Below are positions 35,417 to 43,704 of a DNA stretch of 64,000 nucleotides, in pieces (positions within the stretch are counted from its first letter, which is position 1; the number at the start of each line of letters is the position of its first letter). The position numbers and the translations under genes were made by a program. The notes under the pieces are model-generated. The model searched no databases. It was not told the origin of the DNA and saw only the letters and a list, made by a program, of their open reading frames with translations. Source of the DNA: Streptomyces sp. RB17 (GTDB lineage: Bacteria > Actinomycetota > Actinomycetes > Streptomycetales > Streptomycetaceae); contig NZ_WEGL01000005.1 of assembly GCF_009604455.1 (NCBI RefSeq), positions 124,001-188,000 of the forward strand, given 5' to 3'.

Positions 35417-35646
35417 GGGCTGGCGATGTCGAAGCCGTACCGCAGGGGCTCGGTCGTGACGGTGTAGTCGCGGCGGTACAGATACACCGCCTCGGCGCGC
35501 ACGCCGCCGGGGGGTGCGGCCTCGACCTGGCAGGGGTATGTCACCTGGATCACGCGCGGCCGGTCGGAGACCTTCATCCGCAGCCCGTCCGCCGGCCCGC
35601 CCTCGAGCACGGCGGTCTCCCAACCCGTCACTTCGGTAGTCTCCAC
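35413..35646 (-). CDS. Small conserved protein of unknown function
   Basis: The 77-residue soluble protein has beta-strand-rich wording (DGLRMKVSDRPRVIQVTYP, AEAVYLYRRDYTVTTEPLRYGF). I do not recognise a family. The GTG start lacks a ribosome site. TAAACT, a good -10, lies 9-14 nt upstream, so the mRNA is probably leaderless. A TTGCGCAA palindrome sits just upstream of that -10. Confidence 0.65.
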   Translation of the reverse strand: METTEVTGWETAVLEGGPADGLRMKVSDRPRVIQVTYPCQVEAAPPGGVRAEAVYLYRRDYTVTTEPLRYGFDIASP

Positions 35647-35663
35647 GCCGGAAAGTTTAAGGG

Positions 35664-35671
35664 TTGCGCAA
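35664..35671. promoter_or_regulatory. Palindrome TTGCGCAA (copy 4), small-gene promoter
   Basis: The palindrome is 18-25 nt upstream of the GTG at 35646 and immediately upstream of a TAAACT -10-like element on the minus strand. Occupancy there would block a leaderless promoter. Confidence 0.5.
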
Positions 35672-35722
35672 GTTTCGAGCCCGTGAGCCGGGTCACGGAC
35701 GTGGTCGCCCCGCTTCCGCGGT

Positions 35723-36592
35723 CTACGCGGGCCGTTGGGAGGCGGCGGCTTCGGGGCGCAGGTCGGACAGGGTCAGCGGGTGGGCCGGTGGATCGGACAC
35801 GGCGATGTGGGAGGTCACCCGAAGATCGGGGCCCACGTGGAGCAACTCGCCGGGCGCCATGAGCTGCCAGTGCGGGCTCTCGTCCATGGGCTCGCTGGCC
35901 ACGACGACGGACGAGCGCTCACCCAGATGCGCGGAACGCACCCGCAGATGACCGTGGCTGCCCGCGTGGTCGAGATGCCGGGATCCGTGGTGACCGCCTG
36001 CCGGGCGCCGCAGGACGTACAACTCGTGGGTGGCGGGATAGCGCAGGGCCCAGAGCTCGCGGGCGGTGACGAGGATGATGTTGAGGGCGTACAGCGGCAG
36101 GTTACCGGCGACCCATCGGGCAGCGGACACGATGCCCGCGGACACGTCCCCGCCGTGCGCCGCGGTCTCCCGCGTGACCAGGGCGAAGAAACGCTCGGAG
36201 TCGGTGTCACCGTGTACCAGCGAACGGTCCTCGCCGAGATGGCGGTCGAGCCGGTCCAGGTCCTCGATCACACCGTTGTGCGCGAACAGCCGCCCGGCCT
36301 GCTCGAAGGGATGGGTGTTGCGGACGTCCAGCCCTCCGGTCGAGGCGTAGCGGATGTGCGCGAGGAAGGTGGCCGACTCGACCTCCCGGGCCTCCCGGGC
36401 GAAGGCGCGGTCCTCGTACGCGGCGATCGCCGCCTTGTGGACCTCCGGCGTGCCGTCCGCGTCGAAGTACCCGAGCCCGGTGCCGTCGGGCTCGCGGCGG
36501 CTCTGCACACTGAGACTGTCGGGGGCGTCCAGCAGCCAGAACGTGGCGTGCGTGCGCAGCGGGGAGCTCACCAGCCCGAACAGTCGGCACAC
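35723..36592 (-). CDS. Class II glutamine amidotransferase (EgtC-like)
   Basis: The 289-residue protein begins MCRLFGLVSS, with Cys2 as the N-terminal nucleophile of Ntn hydrolases. FLAHIRYASTGGLDVRNTHPF and FAHNGVI form the glutamine pocket. EgtC cleaves a gamma-glutamyl bond in ergothioneine synthesis, but no other egt gene is near, so a broader gamma-glutamyl hydrolase role is possible. The GTG at 36592 has GGAGGG 4 nt upstream. Confidence 0.88.
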   Translation of the reverse strand: MCRLFGLVSSPLRTHATFWLLDAPDSLSVQSRREPDGTGLGYFDADGTPEVHKAAIAAYEDRAFAREAREVESATFLAHIRYASTGGLDVRNTHPFEQAGRLFAHNGVIEDLDRLDRHLGEDRSLVHGDTDSERFFALVTRETAAHGGDVSAGIVSAARWVAGNLPLYALNIILVTARELWALRYPATHELYVLRRPAGGHHGSRHLDHAGSHGHLRVRSAHLGERSSVVVASEPMDESPHWQLMAPGELLHVGPDLRVTSHIAVSDPPAHPLTLSDLRPEAAASQRPA

Positions 36593-36744
36593 GACACCCT
36601 CCTCGAAACCCGTCTTCCGCCGAGCCCCGTCGTCCGGCGCCCCGCCCGGACGACCATGGTCCCGCGCGCCGCACGTTCGCGCACGCTCGCCGCGGACGGG
36701 ATCCGGCCCACCCTCGGCATGCCTCGGTCCCGTCGACGTCTTTG

Positions 36745-37659
36745 TCAAGCGGCCGCGCGCAGGGCCGAGTCGAGCGCCCCGTCGATCGTCGGACGGGCGA
36801 AGGCGAAACCCGCCTTGACCAGGGCGGCCGGCACGGCGCGAGCGCTGCACGTGATGCTCGCGGTGAACTCGCCGAGCGCCGCGCGCAGGGCGAAGGCCGG
36901 GACGGCGGCGAGCGCCGGACGGTGCAGGGCGCGGCCCAGTGCCCGGGTCACCTCGCGGTTGGTGAGCGGTTCGGGAGCCGTGAAGTTGACGGGGCCGGAG
37001 AGTGCCTCGGTGCCGAGGGCGAAGCGGAGCGCCGCGATGTGGTCCGTCAGGGAGATGAACGGCCAGTACTGGTCGCCGGAGCCGAGCCGGCCGCCCAGGC
37101 CGAAGCGGAAGAGCGGGAAGAGCCGGCCGAACGCGCCGCCCTCGGCGGAGACGACCAGGCCGGTGCGCGGGTGCACCACGCGGACGCCGGCCTGCCGGGC
37201 CGGATCGGCGGCCGCCTCCCAGTCGACGCAGACGGAGGCCAGGAAGTCGTTCCCGGCCGACTCGCTCTCGTCGACGGTCCGTTCGCCGGTGTCGCCGTAG
37301 TAGCCGGTCGCGGACGCGGACACCAGGACGCGCGGCGGCTCGGCGGACGCGGCGCAGGCGCGGGCGACGGTGTCGGTGCCGCGCACCCGGCTGTCGCGGA
37401 TCTCCCGCTTGTACGCGGCGGTCCACCGCTTGTCGCCGACTCCCGCGCCGGCCAGGTGGACGACGGCGTCGGCGCCGTCCAGCGCACCGGGCTCGACCCG
37501 GCCCGCGACCGGATCCCAGTGCGCGGACTCGCTGCCGTCGTGCGGGGCGGTGGCGGACCGCTCGCGGACCAGGCGGACCACCTGGTGTCCGTCCGCGAGG
37601 AGGGAGCGGGTGAGGGCCGAGCCGATGAGTCCGGTGGATCCGGTGATCACGACGCGCAT
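36745..37659 (-). CDS. TIGR01777 family SDR epimerase (copy 1)
   Basis: The 304-residue atypical SDR has the NAD(P) motif ITGSTGLIGSAL (5-16), SASATGYYGDTGE as the active-site region, and the DUF1731 C-terminal domain (PLTNREVTRALGRALHRPAL). It is similar to cell-division inhibitor SulA-like SDRs, but the true substrate is unknown. The ATG follows GGGAGGACGCC. It is followed 77 nt upstream by a second TIGR01777 gene on the same strand. Confidence 0.9.
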   Translation of the reverse strand: MRVVITGSTGLIGSALTRSLLADGHQVVRLVRERSATAPHDGSESAHWDPVAGRVEPGALDGADAVVHLAGAGVGDKRWTAAYKREIRDSRVRGTDTVARACAASAEPPRVLVSASATGYYGDTGERTVDESESAGNDFLASVCVDWEAAADPARQAGVRVVHPRTGLVVSAEGGAFGRLFPLFRFGLGGRLGSGDQYWPFISLTDHIAALRFALGTEALSGPVNFTAPEPLTNREVTRALGRALHRPALAAVPAFALRAALGEFTASITCSARAVPAALVKAGFAFARPTIDGALDSALRAAA

Positions 37660-37735
37660 GGCGTCCTCCCGAGAAGATCGTGCTTCAATTTTGAACCATG
37701 CAGGCATGGCGCACGATACACGGCTGCTTGTAGTT

Positions 37736-38710
37736 TCAAGTAAACCGACGAAGCCGGCCTGCCCCGGACCGTGCCGACCTGGCCCGGCGCACAAGATCCT
37801 CGGCGGCCTGCTGCCACTCGGGGTACGCGAAGTCGAACCCGGCCGCCGACAGCCGGCCCGGGACCACCCGGCGGCTCTTGAGCAGCAACTCCGTGTCCGA
37901 GCGCAGCGCGAAGGCCCCCAGTTCCGCCATCCACCGGGTCGCCGGCAGCCCCACGGGAACGCCCCGGGCCGCGCGCAGTATCCGCATGAAGTCGCGGTGC
38001 GGAAGCGGGCCGGGGGAGGCGAGGTTGACCGGGCCGTCGATGTCGTCCCGGTCGATCAGGAACTCCACCGCGCGCACGAAGTCCTCGTCGTGGATCCAGG
38101 AGACGTACTGCGCACCACCGGCGACCGGCCCGCCCAGCCCCAGCCGGACCAGTCCCAGCAGGACGTCGAAGACCCCGCCCCGGTCCGGGCTCATCACCAT
38201 CGCCGAGCGCAGCGCCACCTTCCGCGTCGCCGGTGTCGGTGCCTCGCTCTGGGCGCGCTCCCAGTTCTCGGCGATGTCGACGCTGTAGGCCCAGTAGTCC
38301 GGAACTCCCTTCTCCGAGCCGCCGATCACGCCGGTCGCCTCGCCGTTCGGCGCGTCGAAGCGATGGGCGTAGATCGTCGCCGTACTCATCTGCAGCCACA
38401 CGCGCGGCGGTTGCGCGGCGGCGGCGATCGCCTGCCCCACCACGCGCGCCGAGTCCACCCGTGAATCCATCATGGCCCGCAGGTTCTCCGCGGTGTAGCG
38501 ACAGGAGACGCTGCGTCCGGCCAGGTTGACGACGACATCGCTGCCGTCGACCGCCTCGGCCCAGCGACCGAGCGTGGCCCCGTCCCAGCCGACCTGCCGT
38601 TCGTGCGCCGGACGCCGGGTCACCACCGTGACCTCATGACCGGCTGCCGTCAGCGCACGATCGAGAATCGTGCCGATCTGTCCGGTGCCCCCAGGCAGAA
38701 CAACCTTCAT
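37736..38710 (-). CDS. TIGR01777 family SDR epimerase (copy 2)
   Basis: The 324-residue protein has the NAD(P) motif LPGGTGQIGTIL, MSTATIYAHRFDAPNGE in the active-site region and a C-terminal DUF1731-like end (LKSRRVVPGRLSAAGFDFAYPEW). It shares layout with the neighbouring 304-residue gene but differs strongly in sequence, so the pair is not a recent duplication. The ATG at 38710 follows GAGGGGGC. A 16-bp palindrome lies 40 nt upstream. Confidence 0.9.
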   Translation of the reverse strand: MKVVLPGGTGQIGTILDRALTAAGHEVTVVTRRPAHERQVGWDGATLGRWAEAVDGSDVVVNLAGRSVSCRYTAENLRAMMDSRVDSARVVGQAIAAAAQPPRVWLQMSTATIYAHRFDAPNGEATGVIGGSEKGVPDYWAYSVDIAENWERAQSEAPTPATRKVALRSAMVMSPDRGGVFDVLLGLVRLGLGGPVAGGAQYVSWIHDEDFVRAVEFLIDRDDIDGPVNLASPGPLPHRDFMRILRAARGVPVGLPATRWMAELGAFALRSDTELLLKSRRVVPGRLSAAGFDFAYPEWQQAAEDLVRRARSARSGAGRLRRFT

Positions 38711-38749
38711 CGAGCCCCCTCGGTTCGTCGCTGACAGCGTAGCGGCACA

Positions 38750-38765
38750 TTTGAACGCGTTCAAA
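38750..38765. promoter_or_regulatory. 16-bp palindrome TTTGAACGCGTTCAAA
   Basis: This perfect inverted repeat lies 40 nt upstream of the TIGR01777 gene start and 117 nt from the TetR gene start. Its shape and size are typical of a TetR-family operator. The nearby TetR protein is of the gamma-butyrolactone receptor type, whose usual target is different, so the binding protein may be encoded elsewhere. Confidence 0.55.
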
Positions 38766-38820
38766 ACAGGGGCCGAACGCGGATCCGGGCGCCCGGCAAC
38801 CACCGCAGAGCGCCTTTCCG

Positions 38821-38865
38821 TTGACATGTGCTGCGGTAAGGTACGAGCGGTTTGGTTTAATTTTC
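38821..38865 (+). promoter_or_regulatory. Promoter of the TetR gene with ARE-like operator
   Basis: TTGACA (38821-38826) is a perfect -35, with TACGAG 15 nt downstream as a weak -10. The stretch GGTACGAGCGGTTTGGTTT overlaps and follows it. CGGTTTGGTTT resembles the right half of the autoregulatory element bound by gamma-butyrolactone receptors. The left half matches poorly, so this is tentative. Confidence 0.35.
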
Positions 38866-38881
38866 AGCTTGAGGAGGGTCC

Positions 38882-39547
38882 ATGCCTCAGCAGGAGCGAG
38901 CTGTCCGGACCCGACGTGCTGTTCTGGAAGCCGCCGCCACGGTGTTCGCCGAACGCGGCTACGCGGCGGCCACCATCGCCGAGATCCTCGACAGGGCCGG
39001 CGTGACCAAGGGTGCCCTGTACTTCCACTTCGACTCCAAGGCGGCGCTCGCCCGGGGTGTGCTGCAGGAGCAGATGACCACCGAGTACCACGTGCCCCGG
39101 GAACTGAGGTTGCAGGAGTGGGTGGACGCGGGCATGACCCTGGCCGAACGGCTGCCCAGGGAGCCGATGCTGCTCGCGGGGGTCCGGCTCTCGGCCGACC
39201 TGCAGGGCCGCGACGTGTTCGGCAGCGCCTGGCCGGCCTGCGCCGAGCTGACCGGCTCCCTCCTGGCGGAGGCCAAGGAACGCGGTGAGGTGCTCCCGCA
39301 CGTGGTGCCCGAGGAGACCGCCCAGGTCTTCCTCGGCGGGTGGATCGGCGTGCAGTTCGTCTCCCAGGCCGTGGCGGACTGGTCCGACCTCGACCATCGT
39401 ATGTCGGCCCTGTTCAACCACCTGCTCCCCGCGATCGCCGCTCCGGCCGTCCTGGTCCGCCTCGACACCGCACCCGACCGCGGTGCCAGGGTGATCGCGG
39501 AGGTCCGGCAGAAGCCGGCGGCGACTCTGGCCGGCGCCAACAGCTGA
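38882..39547 (+). CDS. TetR-family regulator, gamma-butyrolactone receptor-like
   Basis: The 221-residue protein has an N-terminal HTH (TRRAVLEAAATVFAERGYAA, then GVTKGALYFHFDSKAAL). FHFDSK and the C-terminal pattern PREPMLLAGVRLSADLQGR...QVFLGGWIGVQFVSQAVADW match ScbR-like receptors and pseudo-receptors of Streptomyces. These repress antibiotic or signalling genes until a butyrolactone or antibiotic binds. No butyrolactone synthase gene is in the window, so it may be an orphan receptor. The ATG follows GAGGAGGGTCC. Confidence 0.88.
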   Translation: MPQQERAVRTRRAVLEAAATVFAERGYAAATIAEILDRAGVTKGALYFHFDSKAALARGVLQEQMTTEYHVPRELRLQEWVDAGMTLAERLPREPMLLAGVRLSADLQGRDVFGSAWPACAELTGSLLAEAKERGEVLPHVVPEETAQVFLGGWIGVQFVSQAVADWSDLDHRMSALFNHLLPAIAAPAVLVRLDTAPDRGARVIAEVRQKPAATLAGANS

Positions 39548-39604
39548 TCTCGTCCTGTGCCGGCCCCTGGCGGTGCCAGTCGATGGCAACCCATACCAAA
39601 CCGC

Positions 39605-39923
39605 TGGGTCGGTTTCTCGGCACCGATGACGACACCGACCCGTTGCCGGTCCCGGTCGCCGCTCCGCGGGCGGCCCTGGACCGGCGGACGCGATCCTGAT
39701 CTGCACCCCCGAGTACGCGGGTACGCTGCCGGGCTCGTTCAAGAACCTGCTGGACCGGACGGTCGGAGGGACGGAGATCTGCGACCAGCCGACGGCATGG
39801 ATCAACGGGGCCGCCCCCGGCCGTGGCCGGGGTACGGAGGCCACGCTGCCGGAGGCCACGGGGGAGGCCGGAGCGCGCGGCGGTAATTCGCTGGACAACT
39901 CCTATGCCGGGGGTCAGCGTTGA
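39605..39923 (+). pseudogene. Remnant of an NADPH-dependent FMN reductase
   Basis: The reading ILICTPEYAGTLPGSFKNLL (39693-39752) with NGAAPGRGRGTEATL is unmistakably the flavin-binding loop region of the NADPH-dependent FMN reductase family. The part before it (GTDDDTDPLPVPVAAPRAAL) is in another frame, so at least one frameshift lies near 39680. The N-terminal flavodoxin P-loop and the C-terminus are gone. The frame ends at TGA 39921-39923, next to the methyltransferase start. Confidence 0.75.
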
Positions 39924-39927
39924 TGCA

Positions 39928-40671
39928 ATGGAGCAGGAGAAGATCTGGAGCGCGGACGTCGCCCAGCGCTACGACACGCCTGGTACCGGCATGTTCGCGC
40001 CCGAGGTTCTGACCCCCACGGTGGAACGCCTCGCCGAGCTGGCGGACGGCGGAGCGGCACTGGAGTTCGCGATCGGGACCGGTCGGGTCGCCGTCCCGCT
40101 GGCGGCGCGAGGAGTTCCCGTCACCGGCATCGAACTGTCCGGGCCGATGGTGGAGCAACTGCGGGCCAAGGCCGACGAGACCACGATCCCCGTGGTCATG
40201 GGTGACATGGCGACGACCCGCGCCCCGGGGACGTACGGCCTCGTCTACCTCGTCTACAACACGATCTCCAACCTGCTCACCCAGGCCGAGCAGGTCGAGT
40301 GCTTCCGCAACGCCGCCCGCCATCTCACGCCCGGCGGCCGGTTCGTGATCGAGTTGTGGGTGCCGGAGCTGCGCACGCTGCCCCCGGGCAAGGAGGCCAC
40401 CGTGTGGCGTGCGGACGCCGGTTACGTCGGGCTGGACACCTACGACGTCCTCAACCAGCGTGTCGTATCGCACCACTTCCGCTTCGACGAGACCGAGGAG
40501 GCGCGGCTGTACCGCAGCCCGCACCGCTACATCTGGCCGGCCGAACTCGACCTCATGGCCCAACTGGCCGGCTTCGAGCCGGAGTCCCGGCACGCCGACT
40601 GGACCGGCACCGAGTTCACCGCCGAGTCGCGTTCCCATGTCTCGGTGTACCGGCTTCCTGCGAAGGGCTAG
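39928..40671 (+). CDS. Class I SAM-dependent methyltransferase
   Basis: The 247-residue protein has motif I ALEFAIGTGRVAVPLA, motif II MGDMATT and the post-motif wording LVYLVYNTISNLLTQAEQVECFRNAARHLTPGG. It belongs to the small-molecule methyltransferase group (SAM-MT_25-like). The substrate is unknown. ATG 39928 (MEQEKIWSADVAQRYD) is chosen. ATG 39904 is also possible, and neither has a strong ribosome site. Its upstream region overlaps the decayed FMN reductase, so its promoter may be inherited from that gene. Confidence 0.85.
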   Translation: MEQEKIWSADVAQRYDTPGTGMFAPEVLTPTVERLAELADGGAALEFAIGTGRVAVPLAARGVPVTGIELSGPMVEQLRAKADETTIPVVMGDMATTRAPGTYGLVYLVYNTISNLLTQAEQVECFRNAARHLTPGGRFVIELWVPELRTLPPGKEATVWRADAGYVGLDTYDVLNQRVVSHHFRFDETEEARLYRSPHRYIWPAELDLMAQLAGFEPESRHADWTGTEFTAESRSHVSVYRLPAKG

Positions 40672-40882
40672 CGGGGAAACGAAGAGCCGGCGAGGAAACG
40701 TGGTGTGTGCGGCACCGGACGGTGCGGCAGGGGGCGATTTCTTCTCGCCCCGCAGCCCGTCGCCGGCCCGGAGGTCTCCTTCCTCGTGCGGAAGCAGGTT
40801 CCGGGCACCGATGAATCGGTGTGCCACCGCGTGACGTCCGACGTGCTGGTGCCGATGACTCCGCCCGGCGCTCGGATCCCCG

Positions 40883-42049
40883 TCAGGAAGGCAGCAACCG
40901 CAAGGCGTACAACGCGGCGCCCAGGTCGGCGAGGGCCAGCGGGTCGGTGAGGGGGCGCCCGGTCAGCTCCTCGATGCGGCGCAGCCGGTAGCGCACGGTG
41001 TTGGGGTGGACGAAGAGCCGTTCCGCGGCCCCGGCGGCCGCCCCGCCCGAGCCGAACCAGTGACCGAGGGTCTGCAGCAGCCGCGCCCGCTCCGCCTCCG
41101 GCAGTTCGAGGAGCGGTCCCAGGGCGACCTCGACCAGCCGGCTCGCCTCCTCCGGGGCGGCGGCCACCAGCATCGCCAGCGGGCTGTCGTCGAACCGGGT
41201 GACCCCCGGGCCCTCGCCGGGCAGTCCGGCGAGGGCGAGCCGGGCGAACCGCAGCGCCTGCGGGGTGTCCCGCAGCGAGTCGAACCGGGGGCTGACGCCG
41301 ACCCGGGCGCGCCGGCGGCGCAGCGCCCGCAGGCTCACCGTCTCCGCGTCCCGGTGTCCGAGCGAGACCAGCCCGATCTGCTGATCCGGCAGCAGCCGCC
41401 ACACCGACGGCACGCCGGAGCGGCGCAGTGCCGCCTCGATCCCGGGCAGTGGCTCCTGGCCGGGATCCGGCACCGACGCGGCCACCACCGCGTACGGTCC
41501 GCGCTCCGGCAGACCGAGCTGCCCGGCCGCCTCCCAGGGCGTCGTACGGTCCGCGAGGGCGCCCGTGAACAAGGCCTCGGCCAGGGCCGATCGGCGCGCC
41601 TCGCGCTGCAGCGCCAGCTCCGCGCTCGCCTCGCGGTAGGCGGCCGCCACGGCCTCCGCGTACCGGCCGAACAGCGCCCAGATCTCCGAGGAGCCGGCCA
41701 CCAGCTCCGCGTCCGTGACCTCCGGATGCCGGCGCGCCTCGTCGACCATCTCCGACCACAGCAGCTCGAAACCGACCCGATACGCGTGCAGCGTGTCCGC
41801 GAGCGGCACGCCCTGCTCGGCGCGGATCCGCCCGGTCTGCTGAGCGGCTCCGACGTCCGGTCGGGCGCCGTAGGCGAAGCGTCCGAGGAGTTGATCGGCG
41901 TTGCCCTCGCAGGACTCCCTGAGCGACGTGAAGGGGATCAGCGCGTCGTCCGCGTACGACTCGACCTCCCCACGGATGCGCTCGGCCATCCGCTCGCCCA
42001 GCTCCGGAAGGCGCCCACGCAGCGCCGCACCCACATTCGACAGACCCAT
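40883..42049 (-). CDS. PucR/CdaR-type transcriptional regulator
   Basis: The 388-residue protein has a helical N-terminal sensor part, a central GGDEF-like (non-catalytic) region and the C-terminal PucR HTH: ERLFVHPNTVRYRLRRIEEL. Such regulators control purine, fatty acid or amino-acid genes in Streptomyces. It is divergent from the acyl-CoA ligase (160 nt between starts), and an inverted repeat sits between them, so it probably controls the ligase. The ATG at 42049 is used. Sequence upstream is not conserved. The 211 nt between this stop and the methyltransferase holds nothing recognisable. Confidence 0.88.
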   Translation of the reverse strand: MGLSNVGAALRGRLPELGERMAERIRGEVESYADDALIPFTSLRESCEGNADQLLGRFAYGARPDVGAAQQTGRIRAEQGVPLADTLHAYRVGFELLWSEMVDEARRHPEVTDAELVAGSSEIWALFGRYAEAVAAAYREASAELALQREARRSALAEALFTGALADRTTPWEAAGQLGLPERGPYAVVAASVPDPGQEPLPGIEAALRRSGVPSVWRLLPDQQIGLVSLGHRDAETVSLRALRRRRARVGVSPRFDSLRDTPQALRFARLALAGLPGEGPGVTRFDDSPLAMLVAAAPEEASRLVEVALGPLLELPEAERARLLQTLGHWFGSGGAAAGAAERLFVHPNTVRYRLRRIEELTGRPLTDPLALADLGAALYALRLLPS

Positions 42050-42065
42050 ACCCGCAGCGTACGGC

Positions 42066-42090
42066 GGTTGTTTTGGCCCTGGGAACAACC
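42066..42090. promoter_or_regulatory. Inverted repeat GGTTGTT-N11-AACAACC
   Basis: Seven-bp arms 42066-42072 and 42084-42090 flank an 11-bp G/C-rich centre, 17 nt upstream of the PucR gene start and in the promoter space of the acyl-CoA ligase. A shared operator for the divergent pair is the simplest reading. Confidence 0.5.
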
Positions 42091-42209
42091 TCGGCGCAGG
42101 TGAACTGTGGGCGTCACCATGGACGGCCCCGACCGTGCACGCGACCATGCCGGGAGCGCCGGCGGCGGGACCCGTGGGCGCGGCGGGAGCATGCGTGCGA
42201 GGAGGCATC

Positions 42210-43703
42210 ATGGCCAATCTGGCGGAATTCCTGGTTCGGACGGCACGGCGGCTGCCGGAGCGTCCGGCGCTGCGGCTCGGAACGGCGACCACCACCTACG
42301 CCGAGCTCGACCGGCTGAGCGCCCGGGCCGCCGCGCTGCTGCGCACCGAGGGCCTGCGCACCGGCGACCGGGTCGCGCTGATGCTGCCCAACGTGCCCGA
42401 GTTCGTCGTCCTGTACTACGCCGTGCTGCGCGCCGGCGGCATCGTGGTGCCGATGAACCCACTGCTCAAGGAGCGCGAGACCGAATACCACCTGCGGGAC
42501 TCCGGCGCCGTGCTGCTCTTCGAGTGGCACCAGGCGCCCGGCGAGGGCGCCGCGGGCGCGGCCGCCGCCGGCGTACGGCACCTGACGGTCGAACCGGCCG
42601 CCTTCGCCGCCGAACTGGCGCGCCTGGAGCCGGAGTACGAGGTGACGGCCGCCGCCGGCGACGACATCGCCGTGCTGCTCTACACCTCGGGCACCACCGG
42701 CCGCCCCAAGGGCGCCGCGCTCACCCACGCCGGGCTGCGCCACAACACCGAGGTCAACGTCACCGAGGTGCAGCGGCTGACCTCCGACGACGTGATCGTC
42801 GGCTGTCTGCCGCTGTTCCACATCTTCGGGCAGACCTGCACCATGAACGTCGCCGTCCGCAGCGGTGCGTCCCTCACCCTCGTCCCCCGCTTCGAGCCGC
42901 AGACCGTGCTCGACGCCATCGCCCGTGACCGGGCGACCGTCTTCGAGGGCGTCCCGACCATGTACGCGGCGCTGCTCCAGCACCCGGGCGCCGCCGAGGC
43001 CGACGTCTCCAGCCTGCGTATGTGCGTCTCGGGCGGCGCCTCTTTGCCGGTGGAGATCCTGCACGGGTTCGAGCGGCGCTTCGGCTGCATGGTGCTGGAG
43101 GGCTTCGGCATGTCCGAGACCAGCCCGGTCGTCTCCTTCAACCACCCCGACCGCCCGCGCAAGCCCGGATCCGTCGGCACCCCCGTCCGCGACGTCGAGG
43201 TCCGGCTGCTGGACGAGACCGGCCGGGACGTCGCACCCGGGGAGGTCGGTGAACTGGCCGTGCGCGGGCCCAACGTGATGAAGGAGTACTGGCGCCGCCC
43301 CGAGGAGACGGCCGCCGCCGTCCCCGACGGCTGGCTGCGCACCGGCGACCTGGCCCGCCGGGACGAGGACGGCTATCTGTACATCGTCGACCGGAAGAAG
43401 GACCTCATCATCCGCGGCGGCTACAACGTCTACCCGCGCGAGATCGAGGAGGTGCTGCACGAGCATCCCGCCGTCGCCCTCGCCGCCGTCCTCGGGATGC
43501 CCGACGAACGGCTCGGGGAGGAGGTGGCCGCCGCGGTCGTTCTGCGCCCGGGCGCCCAGGCGGACGCCGAGGAGTTGCAGCAGTTCGTCCGGGACCGGGT
43601 GGCGGCCTACAAGTACCCGCGCCGGGTCTGGCTGACGGACGCACTGCCGATGGGCCCGAGCGGCAAGATCCTCAAGCGGGAGATCACCGCACCGGCTCGC
43701 TGA
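42210..43703 (+). CDS. Long-chain fatty acid-CoA ligase (AMP-forming)
   Basis: The 497-residue ANL enzyme has the phosphate loop LLYTSGTTGRPKGA (about 157-170), LPLFHIFGQ, EGFGMSETSP, and in the small C-terminal domain GWLRTGDLARRDEDGY, YIVDRKKDLIIRGGYNVYPREIEE and catalytic Lys in GPSGKILKREI. It activates a fatty or aromatic acid through an acyl-adenylate. The ATG at 42210 has GGAGG 4 nt upstream. It is probably controlled by the divergent PucR regulator. Confidence 0.94.
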   Translation: MANLAEFLVRTARRLPERPALRLGTATTTYAELDRLSARAAALLRTEGLRTGDRVALMLPNVPEFVVLYYAVLRAGGIVVPMNPLLKERETEYHLRDSGAVLLFEWHQAPGEGAAGAAAAGVRHLTVEPAAFAAELARLEPEYEVTAAAGDDIAVLLYTSGTTGRPKGAALTHAGLRHNTEVNVTEVQRLTSDDVIVGCLPLFHIFGQTCTMNVAVRSGASLTLVPRFEPQTVLDAIARDRATVFEGVPTMYAALLQHPGAAEADVSSLRMCVSGGASLPVEILHGFERRFGCMVLEGFGMSETSPVVSFNHPDRPRKPGSVGTPVRDVEVRLLDETGRDVAPGEVGELAVRGPNVMKEYWRRPEETAAAVPDGWLRTGDLARRDEDGYLYIVDRKKDLIIRGGYNVYPREIEEVLHEHPAVALAAVLGMPDERLGEEVAAAVVLRPGAQADAEELQQFVRDRVAAYKYPRRVWLTDALPMGPSGKILKREITAPAR

Positions 43704-43704
43704 G

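Noticed and set aside
38821..39547. Butyrolactone signalling cluster
   Set aside because: No AfsA-type synthase, no reductase pair and no biosynthetic enzymes nearby; only a lone receptor-like gene.
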